A stretch of 64,000 nt of DNA from positions 1 through 64,000 of the forward strand of contig NZ_AXVM01000004.1 of the NCBI RefSeq assembly GCF_000484635.1. The letters run 5' to 3'. The position numbers were made by a program, and so were the translations under genes. This DNA comes from Comamonas badia DSM 17552 (lineage in GTDB: Bacteria; Pseudomonadota; Gammaproteobacteria; Burkholderiales; Burkholderiaceae_C). Of this stretch, positions 31,810 to 48,315 are shown piece by piece. Every line of letters begins with the position of its first letter. Within the stretch, counting starts at the first letter, position 1. The notes under the pieces were generated by a model. The model ran no database searches. It had not been told where the DNA came from and saw only the letters and a program-made list of their open reading frames with translations.

Positions 31810-33154
31810 AACCCTCGCCCTCGCTGCGCGCCAGGCCGGCAAACGAGGCTGAAACATCGATCAGTGCGTGTGGCGCGCCATCAAGCTGGCGCAAGTCGCG
31901 CACCGGCCCGACCGGCTTGCCTGCGGCAAGATGGTCCAGCAGGTCCGCCCAGACCTGGATCATCCGGCGGCGCTGCTCGAAGTGCGTCGTCCGGTCGTAG
32001 CTGCTACCCAGTTCCTCGTCCGACACGTGCGCCAAGTGCCGCTCGATCACCTCGCGGTCCCAGCCCAGCAGTTCGCGGATCAGGGTGCGCGCCGTGGCGC
32101 GGAACCCGTGCCCTGTGATCTGCTCCTTCGTGTCGTAGCCCAGCGTGCGCAAGGCGCTGTTGACGGTGTTGTCGCTCATGTAGCGCGTCTTCTCCGAACG
32201 CTTGGCCATGCTCTTGAAGATCGGCCCGGTGGGGCCGGTCAGCGGAAGAAGATCGCGCAGGATGGCGACAGCCTGGGTCGGCAGCGGTACGAGGTGGGCC
32301 GGCGTGCGGCTATCGCGCTTCTTCCACTCCCGCAGCTTCATCTTCTCCGGCGGGCAGCGCCACACCGCCTGATCGAGGTCCACGTTCTCCCAATGCACTA
32401 GGCGCAACTGGCCGGGACGTTGGAAGAGCAAAGGCGAAAGCTGCAAGGCCGCACGGGTGATGACGTTGCCGCTGTAGCCTTGAATGTCCCGCAGCAACTG
32501 CCCCAGTTCCTGGGGATCGGTGATGGCCGCGTAGTGGCGGCCACGCGGCGCCGGCAGGCCGCCGGTACCCTTGTTCACGAAGTTTTGCCCGGGCCTCAGT
32601 GTCCCCACGTCCACCGCGTACTGGAACACGTGCTGCACCGCTTCGCGCACGCGCTGTGCCGTCTCCAGGTGGCCGCGCTCCTTGATGCGATGCAGGCAGC
32701 GAACCACTTCCGTGGGGGCGATGGCATCCACCGCCAGCGCGCCAATCCACGGGAAGATGTGCAGTTCCAGGTGGCGTATCACCTTCTGGGCATAGCCGTC
32801 CGACCACTCCTGGTCCTTCTTCGCCTGGGCGTGCCAGGCGCGGGCCGTCAGTTCGAAGGTGTTCATGCGGGAAACGCGCTCGCGCTCCTCTGCCACCCGG
32901 CGCGCCTCCCGGGGGTCGATGCCGTCAGCGCGCTTCTCGGCTTCGGCGCGCGCTTTCTTGCGCGCCGCCGCGAGCGACACCACCGGATAGTGGCCGAGGC
33001 TCAGTTTGGCCTCTTTGCCGAACTGCTTGTAGCGGTAGACCCAAACCTTGCCGGTCGGCCGGATGCGAAGGTAAAGACCCTCGCCGTCCGCCAGCAGGTA
33101 TTCCTTGTCACGCTGCGCTGCTGCCTTGATCTGAAGCTCGCTGAGTTGTCCCAT
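31793..33154 (-). CDS. int: P4-type tyrosine integrase of the tRNA-Phe island
   Basis: A 453-aa site-specific recombinase. The N-terminal DUF4102 arm-binding domain reads YLLADGEGLYLRIRPTGKVWVYRYK. The catalytic residues are visible: Arg in QRPGQLRL, HGFRAT (H-x-x-R), the second His in IERHLAH, and the nucleophile Tyr in SSYDRTTHFEQRR. It reads away from tRNA-Phe, 172 bp from its 3' end, the classical arrangement for integration into that tRNA. Three arm-type repeats lie between. It appears intact. Confidence 0.95.
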   Translation of the reverse strand: MGQLSELQIKAAAQRDKEYLLADGEGLYLRIRPTGKVWVYRYKQFGKEAKLSLGHYPVVSLAAARKKARAEAEKRADGIDPREARRVAEERERVSRMNTFELTARAWHAQAKKDQEWSDGYAQKVIRHLELHIFPWIGALAVDAIAPTEVVRCLHRIKERGHLETAQRVREAVQHVFQYAVDVGTLRPGQNFVNKGTGGLPAPRGRHYAAITDPQELGQLLRDIQGYSGNVITRAALQLSPLLFQRPGQLRLVHWENVDLDQAVWRCPPEKMKLREWKKRDSRTPAHLVPLPTQAVAILRDLLPLTGPTGPIFKSMAKRSEKTRYMSDNTVNSALRTLGYDTKEQITGHGFRATARTLIRELLGWDREVIERHLAHVSDEELGSSYDRTTHFEQRRRMIQVWADLLDHLAAGKPVGPVRDLRQLDGAPHALIDVSASFAGLARSEGEGFRMAA

Positions 33155-33213
33155 GGTGTACCCAAAATCGACTGCGGTTGAAAAGCAGTCTGGGGTACAC
33201 CGATGGGTACACG
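33155..33213. repeat. Integrase arm-type repeats (GGTACACC)
   Basis: GGTGTACC at 33155-33162, GGTACACC at 33194-33201 and GGTACACG at 33206-33213. The same octamer occurs twice beside the left att site. These are likely arm-binding sites of the intact integrase. The rest of the stretch to 33325 contains no gene. Confidence 0.65.
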
Positions 33214-33325
33214 CAAGAACAGGATTTTGTGAGATTGAACGATACCACTTGAGCCGCCTTTTTAGGCTAAGTCCATGATTTTCAAGGACTTTTTAGCTGT
33301 CTTGGGATCGTCTGAGAAGAGGGGG

Positions 33326-33401
33326 TGGTGGCCTGGGGCGGAATCGAACCACCGACACAAGGATTTTCAATCCTCTGCTCTACCGACTGAGCTACCGGGC
33401 C
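33326..33401 (-). tRNA. tRNA-Phe (GAA), island attachment site at its 3' end
   Basis: A 76-nt cloverleaf on the minus strand: acceptor GGCCCGG with CCAGGCC (one C-A mismatch), D-loop AGCTCAGTCGGTAGAGC, anticodon GAA in the ATTGAAAATC loop, T-arm GGTTCGATTCC, discriminator A and encoded CCA. The last 14 bases (33326-33339) are repeated at 25650-25663 and form the right att site of the island. Confidence 0.97.
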
Positions 33402-33454
33402 AGAGGGCGTGATTATAGGGGGAAAAGCAATGGTTTCCGTCGAATCCCAGTGCT

Positions 33455-34150
33455 TCAGTTGCCGCGCTTGTTGCGCCCCAGGTCAACGCCCAGCTGGCGC
33501 AGCTTGCGATAGAGGTGGGTGCGCTCGAGTCCGGTCTTTTCGGCGACGCGGGTCATGGAGCCGCCTTCGCGCGCGAGGTGGAATTCGAAATAGGCTTTCT
33601 CAAACCCATCGCGCGCCTCGCGCAGCGGCCGATCAAGGTCGAAGCCCTGGTGCGGCAGGGGACCGGGTTCCGGTTCGAGCTCTGGCAGCGCTGCTCCGGC
33701 AAGGGCAGCAGCAGCGCCCATGGGCACCCCCGTGCCAGCAGGCAAACTGCCGCGCGCACCATTGTTCGTCTTGGCCGTCCCTGAGGGGGTGCGGCTCAGG
33801 CCCTGTTCGACGGCCTTGAGGAGTTTTTGCAGGGTGATGGGTTTTTCGAGAAACGAGAACGCACCGATGCGCGTGGCTTCGACAGCCGTCTCTATCGTGG
33901 CGTGACCGCTCATCATGATGACGGGCATGGTGAGCTGCCCGCAGGTCGACCACTCCTTCAGCAAAGAGACGCCGTCGGTATCGGGCATCCAGATGTCGAG
34001 CAGCACCAGGTCATAGCGGCCCGCCTCGCGCGCGGCCCGTGCCTGGCCTGCGTTTTCGGCGAGATCAACGCTATGGCCTTCGTCATTGAGGATTTCGGAC
34101 AGCAGGTCGCGTATCCCCAACTCGTCATCGACCACCAGAATATTTGCCAT
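33455..34150 (-). CDS. Response regulator, receiver plus Fis-type HTH (NtrX-like without AAA+)
   Basis: A 231-aa regulator. The receiver domain has the acidic pair in VVDDELG and phospho-acceptor Asp in LVLLDIWMPDTDG, with the late KPI lysine in LEKPITLQKLL. The C-terminal Fis-like helix-turn-helix reads MTRVAEKTGLERTHLYRKLRQLGVDL. NtrX normally has a sigma-54 AAA+ domain between these; here only a Pro/Ala linker is present, so it cannot remodel sigma-54 polymerase. It lies 42 bp after its cognate NtrY-like kinase gene. It may control respiration or envelope genes, as NtrYX does in other beta- and alphaproteobacteria. Confidence 0.9.
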   Translation of the reverse strand: MANILVVDDELGIRDLLSEILNDEGHSVDLAENAGQARAAREAGRYDLVLLDIWMPDTDGVSLLKEWSTCGQLTMPVIMMSGHATIETAVEATRIGAFSFLEKPITLQKLLKAVEQGLSRTPSGTAKTNNGARGSLPAGTGVPMGAAAALAGAALPELEPEPGPLPHQGFDLDRPLREARDGFEKAYFEFHLAREGGSMTRVAEKTGLERTHLYRKLRQLGVDLGRNKRGN

Positions 34151-34192
34151 GTCTTTCAGTGCGCCCTCTCGGTTCGCTGCGGAGGTCTTTTG

Positions 34193-36493
34193 TCAGGTGG
34201 CCCCCTGCTGCGCCGCCTCGAATGATAGCGAGACTTGCGCACCGTGAATCACGCCATCCTCGACACGATTGGAGATATCGACGCGGGCGCGGTGCTCCAG
34301 GGCAATTTTCTTGACCACCGCCAGGCCCAGCCCCGTGCCATGGGGCTTGGTGGTGACGTAGGGCTCGAATGCACGGCGCAGGATGTGCTCCGGAAATCCG
34401 GGGCCGCTGTCGCTCACGGTCAGGCGTACGCGATGCGTCGCGGCGTTCCAGGCGGTGCGCAGGCAGACCGGCGATGACGGCTGCCGGGATTGGGCGCTCG
34501 CCTGCGCACTCGCATCCTGGGCGTTTTGCAGCAGGTTGTGCACGACCTGGCGCAGTTGCTGCGCGTCGCCTGCCACCCAGGGGCATGCAGGATCAAGCTC
34601 GGCGCGGACGGGCACCGTCGCGTTCTCTTCGCCGTACAGGTGCAGCACGTCGCTGACCAGCGCGTTGAGGTCCAAGGGGTGCAATTGCGCGGAAGGCAGG
34701 CGGGCGTAGTCGCGAAACTCATTGACCAGGCGCTTCATCGCATCGACCTGCTCGACGATGGTGTTGACCGACTTGGCGAGGATGGCCTGTTCGGCCGACG
34801 CAAGCTTGCCTTCGAGTTTCAGTGCCAGGCGCTCGGCCGACAGCTGGATGGGGGTCAGCGGGTTCTTGATTTCATGCGCCAGGCGCCGCGCCACCTCGCC
34901 CCAGGCCTGGGTACGCTGGGCCGAGACGATCTCCGAGATATCGTCAAACACCAGCAGCCGCGCATTGCCGGGCAGCTCCGCGCCGCGCGCCACCAGGCTG
35001 ATGCCCTCGCTGGCCAGGCCTGCAGTGGCGCTGCTGGCGCCATGCAGATCGAAGGCGTGCTGCCAATGATCGAGCCCATGGTGATCCATGCTGCCCAGAA
35101 AGGCCTCGAACTGCTGCTGCACGGCCTGCGCGAAGGCGCCGAGCTCGGGCACGTCCGCCAGGGGCTTGCCCTGCCAGGCCGCCAGCGGCACTTTCAGGAT
35201 GCGGGTGGCGCCCGGGTTGGTGGTGCGGATGTGGCCGCGCGCATCCATGACGATGACGCCGGCGGTCAGGTTGTCCAGAATGGTCTGCAGCCGCGCACGC
35301 GCGCCATCGAGCTGCTGCATGCTGCGGTCCGCGGCGCCGCGCGCATCGGCGAGCTGCTGCGTCATCAGCGCGAACGCGCGCGTGAGCTCGCCGAGCTCGT
35401 CATGGCTCTCCAGCGCCGCCTTGGGTGCGAGGTTGCCGGCGGCCACTTCGCGCACGCCGTCCGCCAGCACCAGCAGCGGGCGCGCCAGCTGGTTGCCAAG
35501 CACCACCGCCAGCAGCACGGCACCGAAAACGGCCAGAAACAGGCTGAGCGTGAGCGTGCCGATGTACATGCGGCGCAAGCCCACGCGCGCCAGCGAGCGC
35601 TCCTGGTATTCGCGGTTGGCCTGCTGCACCGCCAGTGCATTGGTGACCAGGGCGGGCGGCAGCTCAAGCGTGGCTTCCAGATAGCGCGGCTCGGCCAGCA
35701 GGCCGACGCGCGGATTGCCCACCAGCACCAGCACCCGCACGCGCGCATGCAGGTCCGGCCCAGGCTCGGTCACATCATCCAGCCCTTCGATTTGCCACGC
35801 CACCCGCTGTTGCTGCGCCTGGCGCTGCATCTGCGGGCCGGGGCGCTCGGGATTGAGCGTGAGCAGCGATTTGCCGGCGCTGGCCAGCGCCTGGCCCGCA
35901 GCGCTCCAGAGAATGAGGTCGCTGGCGCCCAGCTGGTCGCGCATGCGTTCCAGCACCAGGCCCGCGCCGGCATCGGGCACGTTCACCAGCTGGCTGCTGG
36001 CGCTGCGCGTGTTGGCGGCCATGTCCCCGGCGATGGTGTCCAGCGTGGTGCGTGCCAGATTCACACCGGCGTTGAGCGCGCCTTCCACCTCCACATCGAA
36101 CCAGGTTTCTATGGACCGCGAAACGAACTGGTAGGACACGACGTAGATGAGCACCCCCGGCACCACGCCAACCAAGGCGAAGATGGCAGCCAGCTTGAGC
36201 AGCAGGCGGCTGCCGAAGCGTCCCTTGCGCAAGCGCAGCAGCAGCCGCACGCCACCCCAGACGAGCACCGCCAGCAGCACCGCGGCAACCAGCACATTGA
36301 CCGCGACCAGCCAGCTGAAATTGCGCTCGTACAGGGCCCGGTTGTTCGTCGCCAGTGTCAGCAAAAACAGCAGCACGATGGCGATCGCCGACATGAGGCC
36401 TGCACCCAGCCCCAGCGCCCAGCGCAGGCCGCGTGCACGGTTTTCCTCGCGGCGTGCGGAGCCTGCCGGGCGCACCGGCGCATTGCTGTTCAT
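34193..36493 (-). CDS. ntrY: NtrY-like sensor histidine kinase
   Basis: A 766-aa membrane kinase. Four N-terminal hydrophobic segments (about residues 25-125) and a periplasmic sensor are followed by a further membrane segment, HAMP (QLARPLLVLADGVREVAAGNL), PAS (LQTILDNLTAGVIVMDARG), the phospho-acceptor His in VARRLAHEIKNPLTPIQLSAERL and the ATPase boxes NLLQNAQDAS, DSGPGF and GTGLGLAVVKK. The start at 36493 overlaps the DUF4390 gene by 4 bp. It partners with the response regulator downstream. Confidence 0.93.
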   Translation of the reverse strand: MNSNAPVRPAGSARREENRARGLRWALGLGAGLMSAIAIVLLFLLTLATNNRALYERNFSWLVAVNVLVAAVLLAVLVWGGVRLLLRLRKGRFGSRLLLKLAAIFALVGVVPGVLIYVVSYQFVSRSIETWFDVEVEGALNAGVNLARTTLDTIAGDMAANTRSASSQLVNVPDAGAGLVLERMRDQLGASDLILWSAAGQALASAGKSLLTLNPERPGPQMQRQAQQQRVAWQIEGLDDVTEPGPDLHARVRVLVLVGNPRVGLLAEPRYLEATLELPPALVTNALAVQQANREYQERSLARVGLRRMYIGTLTLSLFLAVFGAVLLAVVLGNQLARPLLVLADGVREVAAGNLAPKAALESHDELGELTRAFALMTQQLADARGAADRSMQQLDGARARLQTILDNLTAGVIVMDARGHIRTTNPGATRILKVPLAAWQGKPLADVPELGAFAQAVQQQFEAFLGSMDHHGLDHWQHAFDLHGASSATAGLASEGISLVARGAELPGNARLLVFDDISEIVSAQRTQAWGEVARRLAHEIKNPLTPIQLSAERLALKLEGKLASAEQAILAKSVNTIVEQVDAMKRLVNEFRDYARLPSAQLHPLDLNALVSDVLHLYGEENATVPVRAELDPACPWVAGDAQQLRQVVHNLLQNAQDASAQASAQSRQPSSPVCLRTAWNAATHRVRLTVSDSGPGFPEHILRRAFEPYVTTKPHGTGLGLAVVKKIALEHRARVDISNRVEDGVIHGAQVSLSFEAAQQGAT

Positions 36494-37128
36494 GAGCCTT
36501 CCTTCAAGCCGCCGTCCGGCTCCGCGGCGCTGGCAGCCGGCACCGGGCTGCTCGCTTCCAGCTGCAGCGTCCAGTTCGCGCCGCCCACCGCTCCCCATTG
36601 CAAGGGGCGCGGCAACTGGGAGGTATCGAGCCGGTACTGCAGCCGGGCGGTATAGGACGTGTCCGCATCGAGCTCACCGGCCTCCGCGATCTGCCAGCGG
36701 GAGATGCGCTGCATCGCCGCCAGTGCGTCCTCAAGATCATCGTAGTTTTGCCCCAGCACCACGCCCAGTCCGCTCGCCGCGATCGGCTCGGACGATTGCG
36801 CCAGGCGCCAGCGGCGCGTCAGCGGCTGATAGCTCAGACGCCAGTAGCGCATGGCGCGCGCCTGGGTCTTGTCGCTCCAGTACCAGCGGTGGCGCAGCAC
36901 CTGGGCATCGGCCACGAAGTGCATGGCGATGCCTTTGCGCAGCGCGTCTTCCACCGCCCCGGGCAGCCGCAGGTTCAGCGTGGCGGAGACAAACACCCCT
37001 TCGCTGGTGCGCTGCACCTGCAGCTGCAGCGAGCGCGGCGCCTCTTGCGCCCATGCCGCGCCCTGCAGCAGGCACAGCACCATCGCCATCGCCATCGCCA
37101 TCGCCATCGCCATCAGCGCATGCAGCAT
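36490..37128 (-). CDS. DUF4390 exported protein with a repeat-built signal peptide
   Basis: A 212-aa protein of the DUF4390 family, which is regularly found beside ntrY in betaproteobacteria; function unknown. The signal peptide core is a run of Met-Ala repeats coded by a hexanucleotide tandem repeat, then VLCLLQGAAWAQ. The mature part is beta-rich (LQLQVQRTSEGVFVSATLNLRLP, HFVADAQVLRHRWYWSDK). The start at 37128 (MLHALMAMAM) lacks a strong ribosome site. It overlaps ntrY by 4 bp and starts 31 bp after rsmB. Confidence 0.82.
   Translation of the reverse strand: MLHALMAMAMAMAMAMVLCLLQGAAWAQEAPRSLQLQVQRTSEGVFVSATLNLRLPGAVEDALRKGIAMHFVADAQVLRHRWYWSDKTQARAMRYWRLSYQPLTRRWRLAQSSEPIAASGLGVVLGQNYDDLEDALAAMQRISRWQIAEAGELDADTSYTARLQYRLDTSQLPRPLQWGAVGGANWTLQLEASSPVPAASAAEPDGGLKEGS
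37081..37114. repeat. Hexanucleotide tandem repeat in a signal peptide
   Basis: Nearly six tandem copies of CATCGC (minus strand GCGATG) encode the Met-Ala run of the DUF4390 signal peptide. Slippage by whole units would lengthen or shorten the hydrophobic core by two residues without shifting the frame. Confidence 0.9.
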
Positions 37129-37159
37129 CCGCCGGGCCGGGCTGGCGCCCCGCCTGGTG

Positions 37160-38506
37160 TCATGCCGGCTTGCGCAGCAACGCATAAAAGAAACCATCGC
37201 GCTCACCCCCCGCATTGTCCGGGACGGCGCCCCGCGCAGGCGGCGGCACGGGCAACAAATGGCCGGGAGAGGGCATCCGGCGGGCATCACTGTGGCGCGC
37301 AAGAAACGCCGCCACCTGCTCATCCCCCTCGGCGCGAAAAACCGAACAGGTGCAATAGAGCAGCCGGCCACCCGCGCGCAGCCGCGGCCACAGCGCCTCC
37401 AGCAAGCGCGCCTGCTGGGCCGCGAGCTGAGCAATATCGCCTTCCCGGCGCAGCCATCGCACATCGGGATGGCGGCGCACGATGCCGGATGCCGTGCACG
37501 GCGCATCCAGCAGGATGGCGTCAAAGGGCGCGCCCCCAGCCTGCTGCCACCAGCTATCAGGCTCAGCCGCATCCGCCACCAGCACCTGCGCCCGCAGGCC
37601 CAGGCGCCGCAGGTTTTCGTGGATGCGCGCCGCGCGGGCTGCATCCACTTCCAGCGCCGTGACGCTCCAATGCGCGCCGCGCGCCGCGGCCCAATCGAGC
37701 AGGTGCACCGTCTTGCCGCCGGGCGCGGCACAGGCATCGAGCAGGCGCAGCGGCTGGGTGACATCCAGCCCCTGCAGCAGCAGGGGCGCAGCCAGCTGGG
37801 CCGCGGCATCCTGCACCGAGAACAATCCCTCGGCATAGCCCGGCAGCTGCGCCACCGGCACCGCTTGCGGCAGCGCCAGGGCGGAAGCACCCGCCGCATG
37901 ACTATCAATATTGATAGCTGATAGCGCTTGCTGGTACTGCGCCAGAGTGGTCTTTGATTCAGATATGCGCACGATCAGCGACGGCCGAACGTCCGCGGCC
38001 GCAACGATGGCCTGCCACTGCCGGGGGTGGTCTTGGCGCAGGCGCCGCAGCCACCACGCCGGATGGTTGAAGCGCGCGACCTCGTCCGCATCGGTGGCGG
38101 CAAGCAGCGCTTCACGCTCACGCAAAAACCGCCGCAGGCAGGCGTTGATGAAGCCCGATTGCGCGCGCAGGCGCGGATGGTGCTTGGCGGCCTCGACGGC
38201 CTGGCTGACGAGAACGAAGGGTTCATAAGGCGCATCTGGCGCATGGCAGACCAGCGCCAGCGCCGTGCACAGCAGCGCATCCGCATCGGCCGCTGGCGGG
38301 CGCGCCACCAGCTTGCGCCGCAAGGCCTGCGCGCGCCCCCACTGCCGCAAGGCCTGGAACAGCAGCGCCTGCACCCCGGGCCGCAACGGCGCCGGCACGC
38401 TGGCGAGTGCCGGCGTGGCCGAAGCTCCCTCGCGCACGGCGCGCAACGCGCCAGCGGTGGCCAGCAGCAGTCGCCACAGGGGCGGAGCGGACATGGGGGC
38501 GTTCAC
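37160..38506 (-). CDS. rsmB: 16S rRNA (cytosine-967-C5)-methyltransferase
   Basis: A 448-aa enzyme methylating C967 of 16S rRNA. The N-terminal NusB-like RNA-binding domain (FINACLRRFLRE) precedes the catalytic domain: AdoMet loop LLDACAAPGGKTVHLLD, DAPCTASG with the conserved cysteine, and YCTCSVFRAE with the catalytic cysteine. The GTG at 38506 overlaps the lemA stop (GTGA) and is taken as start; an ATG four codons in (38494) is possible. A dispersed intergenic-type repeat at 37903-37946 lies inside the reading frame and codes for part of the linker. Confidence 0.93.
   Translation of the reverse strand: MNAPMSAPPLWRLLLATAGALRAVREGASATPALASVPAPLRPGVQALLFQALRQWGRAQALRRKLVARPPAADADALLCTALALVCHAPDAPYEPFVLVSQAVEAAKHHPRLRAQSGFINACLRRFLREREALLAATDADEVARFNHPAWWLRRLRQDHPRQWQAIVAAADVRPSLIVRISESKTTLAQYQQALSAINIDSHAAGASALALPQAVPVAQLPGYAEGLFSVQDAAAQLAAPLLLQGLDVTQPLRLLDACAAPGGKTVHLLDWAAARGAHWSVTALEVDAARAARIHENLRRLGLRAQVLVADAAEPDSWWQQAGGAPFDAILLDAPCTASGIVRRHPDVRWLRREGDIAQLAAQQARLLEALWPRLRAGGRLLYCTCSVFRAEGDEQVAAFLARHSDARRMPSPGHLLPVPPPARGAVPDNAGGERDGFFYALLRKPA
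37903..37946. repeat. Dispersed AATAGC...GCGCTTG repeat inside rsmB
   Basis: ATCAATATTGATAGCTGATAGCGCTTG-like sequence of the same family seen between genes at 6883 and 43374, here read in frame as QQALSAINI within RsmB. The AT-rich palindrome stands out in the GC-rich gene. Confidence 0.6.
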
Positions 38507-39036
38507 AGGCTCTGCGTCTTTCGAAAGCCGAACAGCCACGCCAGCACGCTGGCAGGGAATTGCGCGATCGCCGCGTTGTAGCGTTCGACGGCGGCGTTGA
38601 AGGCTTGCAGCGTAGGCAAGGTCTGCTGGCGCAGTCCTTCGCGCTGGCGCGCCCACGGCTGCTGGTCTGGCGCCGCGCCCTGCGGCGCGTCTTTGCCCAT
38701 CAGCGACAACCAGGCACTCTCCAGCGCCTGGGCGCCAGCACCCAGCGCGGCGATCGCATTGCCATCGAGCGGCTGGGCTCGCGCGACCGCCAGGGAAGCG
38801 CCGAACTGGCTGGTCGCCGCCTGGACGGCCGCACGCGCTGCGTCGGGCTCTTCACCGGTCTCGTGCGGCGCCGACTGGCAGTCGCCCGCCAGCGCAATCC
38901 AGCGCACATAAAAGGTATCGAGCGCGCCGAAGGCCTGCAAGACGGCAGAGCGCAAGCGGATCAGGCGGTTATACGCACCGACCGCCCAGAACAAAAAAAG
39001 TGCCAGCACCACGGCCAGCCAGGGAGTCCAGGTCAT
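38503..39036 (-). CDS. LemA family protein
   Basis: A 177-aa membrane-anchored helical protein: N-terminal hydrophobic segment (WLAVVLALFLFWAV), then YNRLIRLRSAVLQAFGALD and the family end AVERYNAAIAQFPASVLAWLFGFRK. LemA proteins are of unknown function and often lie near M48 or TPM proteins. The ATG at 39036 fits the family better than one nine codons upstream. It overlaps rsmB by 4 bp and follows the rpoC terminator. Confidence 0.87.
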   Translation of the reverse strand: MTWTPWLAVVLALFLFWAVGAYNRLIRLRSAVLQAFGALDTFYVRWIALAGDCQSAPHETGEEPDAARAAVQAATSQFGASLAVARAQPLDGNAIAALGAGAQALESAWLSLMGKDAPQGAAPDQQPWARQREGLRQQTLPTLQAFNAAVERYNAAIAQFPASVLAWLFGFRKTQSL

Positions 39037-39052
39037 CGCAAAAAAACCATTC

Positions 39053-39095
39053 ACAAAAACCAAAATGGCCCGCCGACTGTAGAGCTCGGCGGGCC
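39053..39095 (-). terminator. Terminator of the rpoBC operon
   Basis: A perfect 10-bp stem GGCCCGCCGA/TCGGCGGGCC (39067-39076 with 39086-39095) with 9-nt loop. On the minus strand it is followed by ATTTTGGTTTTTG. It lies 22 bases past the rpoC stop. Confidence 0.85.
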
Positions 39096-39117
39096 TGGGC
39101 CTCAGCGGCAGTCCGTT

Positions 39118-43350
<4,233 letters not shown>

Positions 43351-43373
43351 GTGACTCTTTCCCTTGCATCAAA

Positions 43374-43423
43374 AATAATAGTTGCTGGCGCTTGTCAACA
43401 AACGATTTCAGGCACAAATACCT
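43374..43423. repeat. Dispersed AATAG...GCGCTTG repeat between rpoB and rpoC
   Basis: AATAGTTGCTGGCGCTTGTC and a weak return arm in the 128-bp rpoB-rpoC gap. Same family as the copies at 6883 and 52764. Confidence 0.5.
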
Positions 43424-43478
43424 TGCATATCGTTTGCTGGCGCGCGCAAGCAGCTCACTTTTTCAAATCCACCCAGTC

Positions 43479-47603
<4,125 letters not shown>

Positions 47604-47770
47604 GAATACTCCGGGCAAAGACATGAAAAACGGTCTTCGACGACTGCCCCGCGGGCTCTGGGCACCCACGGGCTTGGCGGTTGGCCACTACCAACCATGG
47701 CGGACGGCGATGCATTGCACATCGCCCGAACCAAGGCATCTTCTGTTGTCGGACAAGAGCAGAAGACACT

Positions 47771-47866
47771 AGAAAGCGATCGGTACGGCCGCTTTCTGGT
47801 GCGCTCTGCAGCGCAGCTACCCACAAAGCGCCAAGGGCTGGAGGTCTTTTGCAAGACCTCCAGCCC
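47771..47866 (-). promoter_or_regulatory. rplL-rpoB intergenic hairpins (attenuator/processing region)
   Basis: A perfect 14-bp stem with 4-nt loop (47835-47848 with 47853-47866) lies just past rplL, and a second 8-bp stem AGAAAGCG/CGCTTTCT (47771-47778 with 47790-47797) follows. There is no U-run, so partial attenuation or RNase III cleavage is more likely than full termination, as known between rplL and rpoB in E. coli. Confidence 0.7.
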
Positions 47867-47882
47867 GGCGCCGCGAAGCGTC

Positions 47883-48263
47883 TTACTTGAGTTCGGCCTT
47901 GGCGCCGGCTTCGGTGAGCTTCTTGGCAGCGGCCTCGGCGTCGGCCTTGGGCATCGCTTCCTTGACGGTCTTGGGCGCGCCATCGACCAGGTCCTTGGCT
48001 TCCTTCAGACCCAGGCCGGTGATTTCGCGCACCGCCTTGATGACCGACACCTTGTTGGCGCCGACTTCAGCCAGCACCACGTCGAATTCGGTCTTCTCTT
48101 CAACGGCGGCGGCAGCGCCACCCCCGGCACCACCAGCGGCCGGGGCGGCCATGGCGGCGGCGCTCACGCCAAATTTTTCTTCGATGGCCTTGACCAGGTC
48201 GTTGAGTTCGAGCACCGTCATGCCGTCAAGGGCGGTCAGGAATGCGTCTTTATCGAATGCCAT
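47883..48263 (-). CDS. rplL: 50S ribosomal protein L7/L12
   Basis: A 126-aa stalk protein. N-terminal dimerisation domain [20 protein letters not shown], flexible Ala/Gly-rich hinge, and the factor-binding C-terminal domain ([36 protein letters not shown]). It binds L10 (previous gene) and recruits EF-Tu and EF-G, both encoded upstream in this block. Confidence 0.99.
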   Translation of the reverse strand: MAFDKDAFLTALDGMTVLELNDLVKAIEEKFGVSAAAMAAPAAGGAGGGAAAAVEEKTEFDVVLAEVGANKVSVIKAVREITGLGLKEAKDLVDGAPKTVKEAMPKADAEAAAKKLTEAGAKAELK

Positions 48264-48315
48264 TTTGATTTCCTACAAATGTTGGTTGTTACGTATCGGT
48301 GTGCAGACCAGCGCC

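Noticed and set aside
34490-36655. A 721-codon plus-strand open frame
   Set aside because: Antisense to ntrY, whose kinase boxes are unmistakable.
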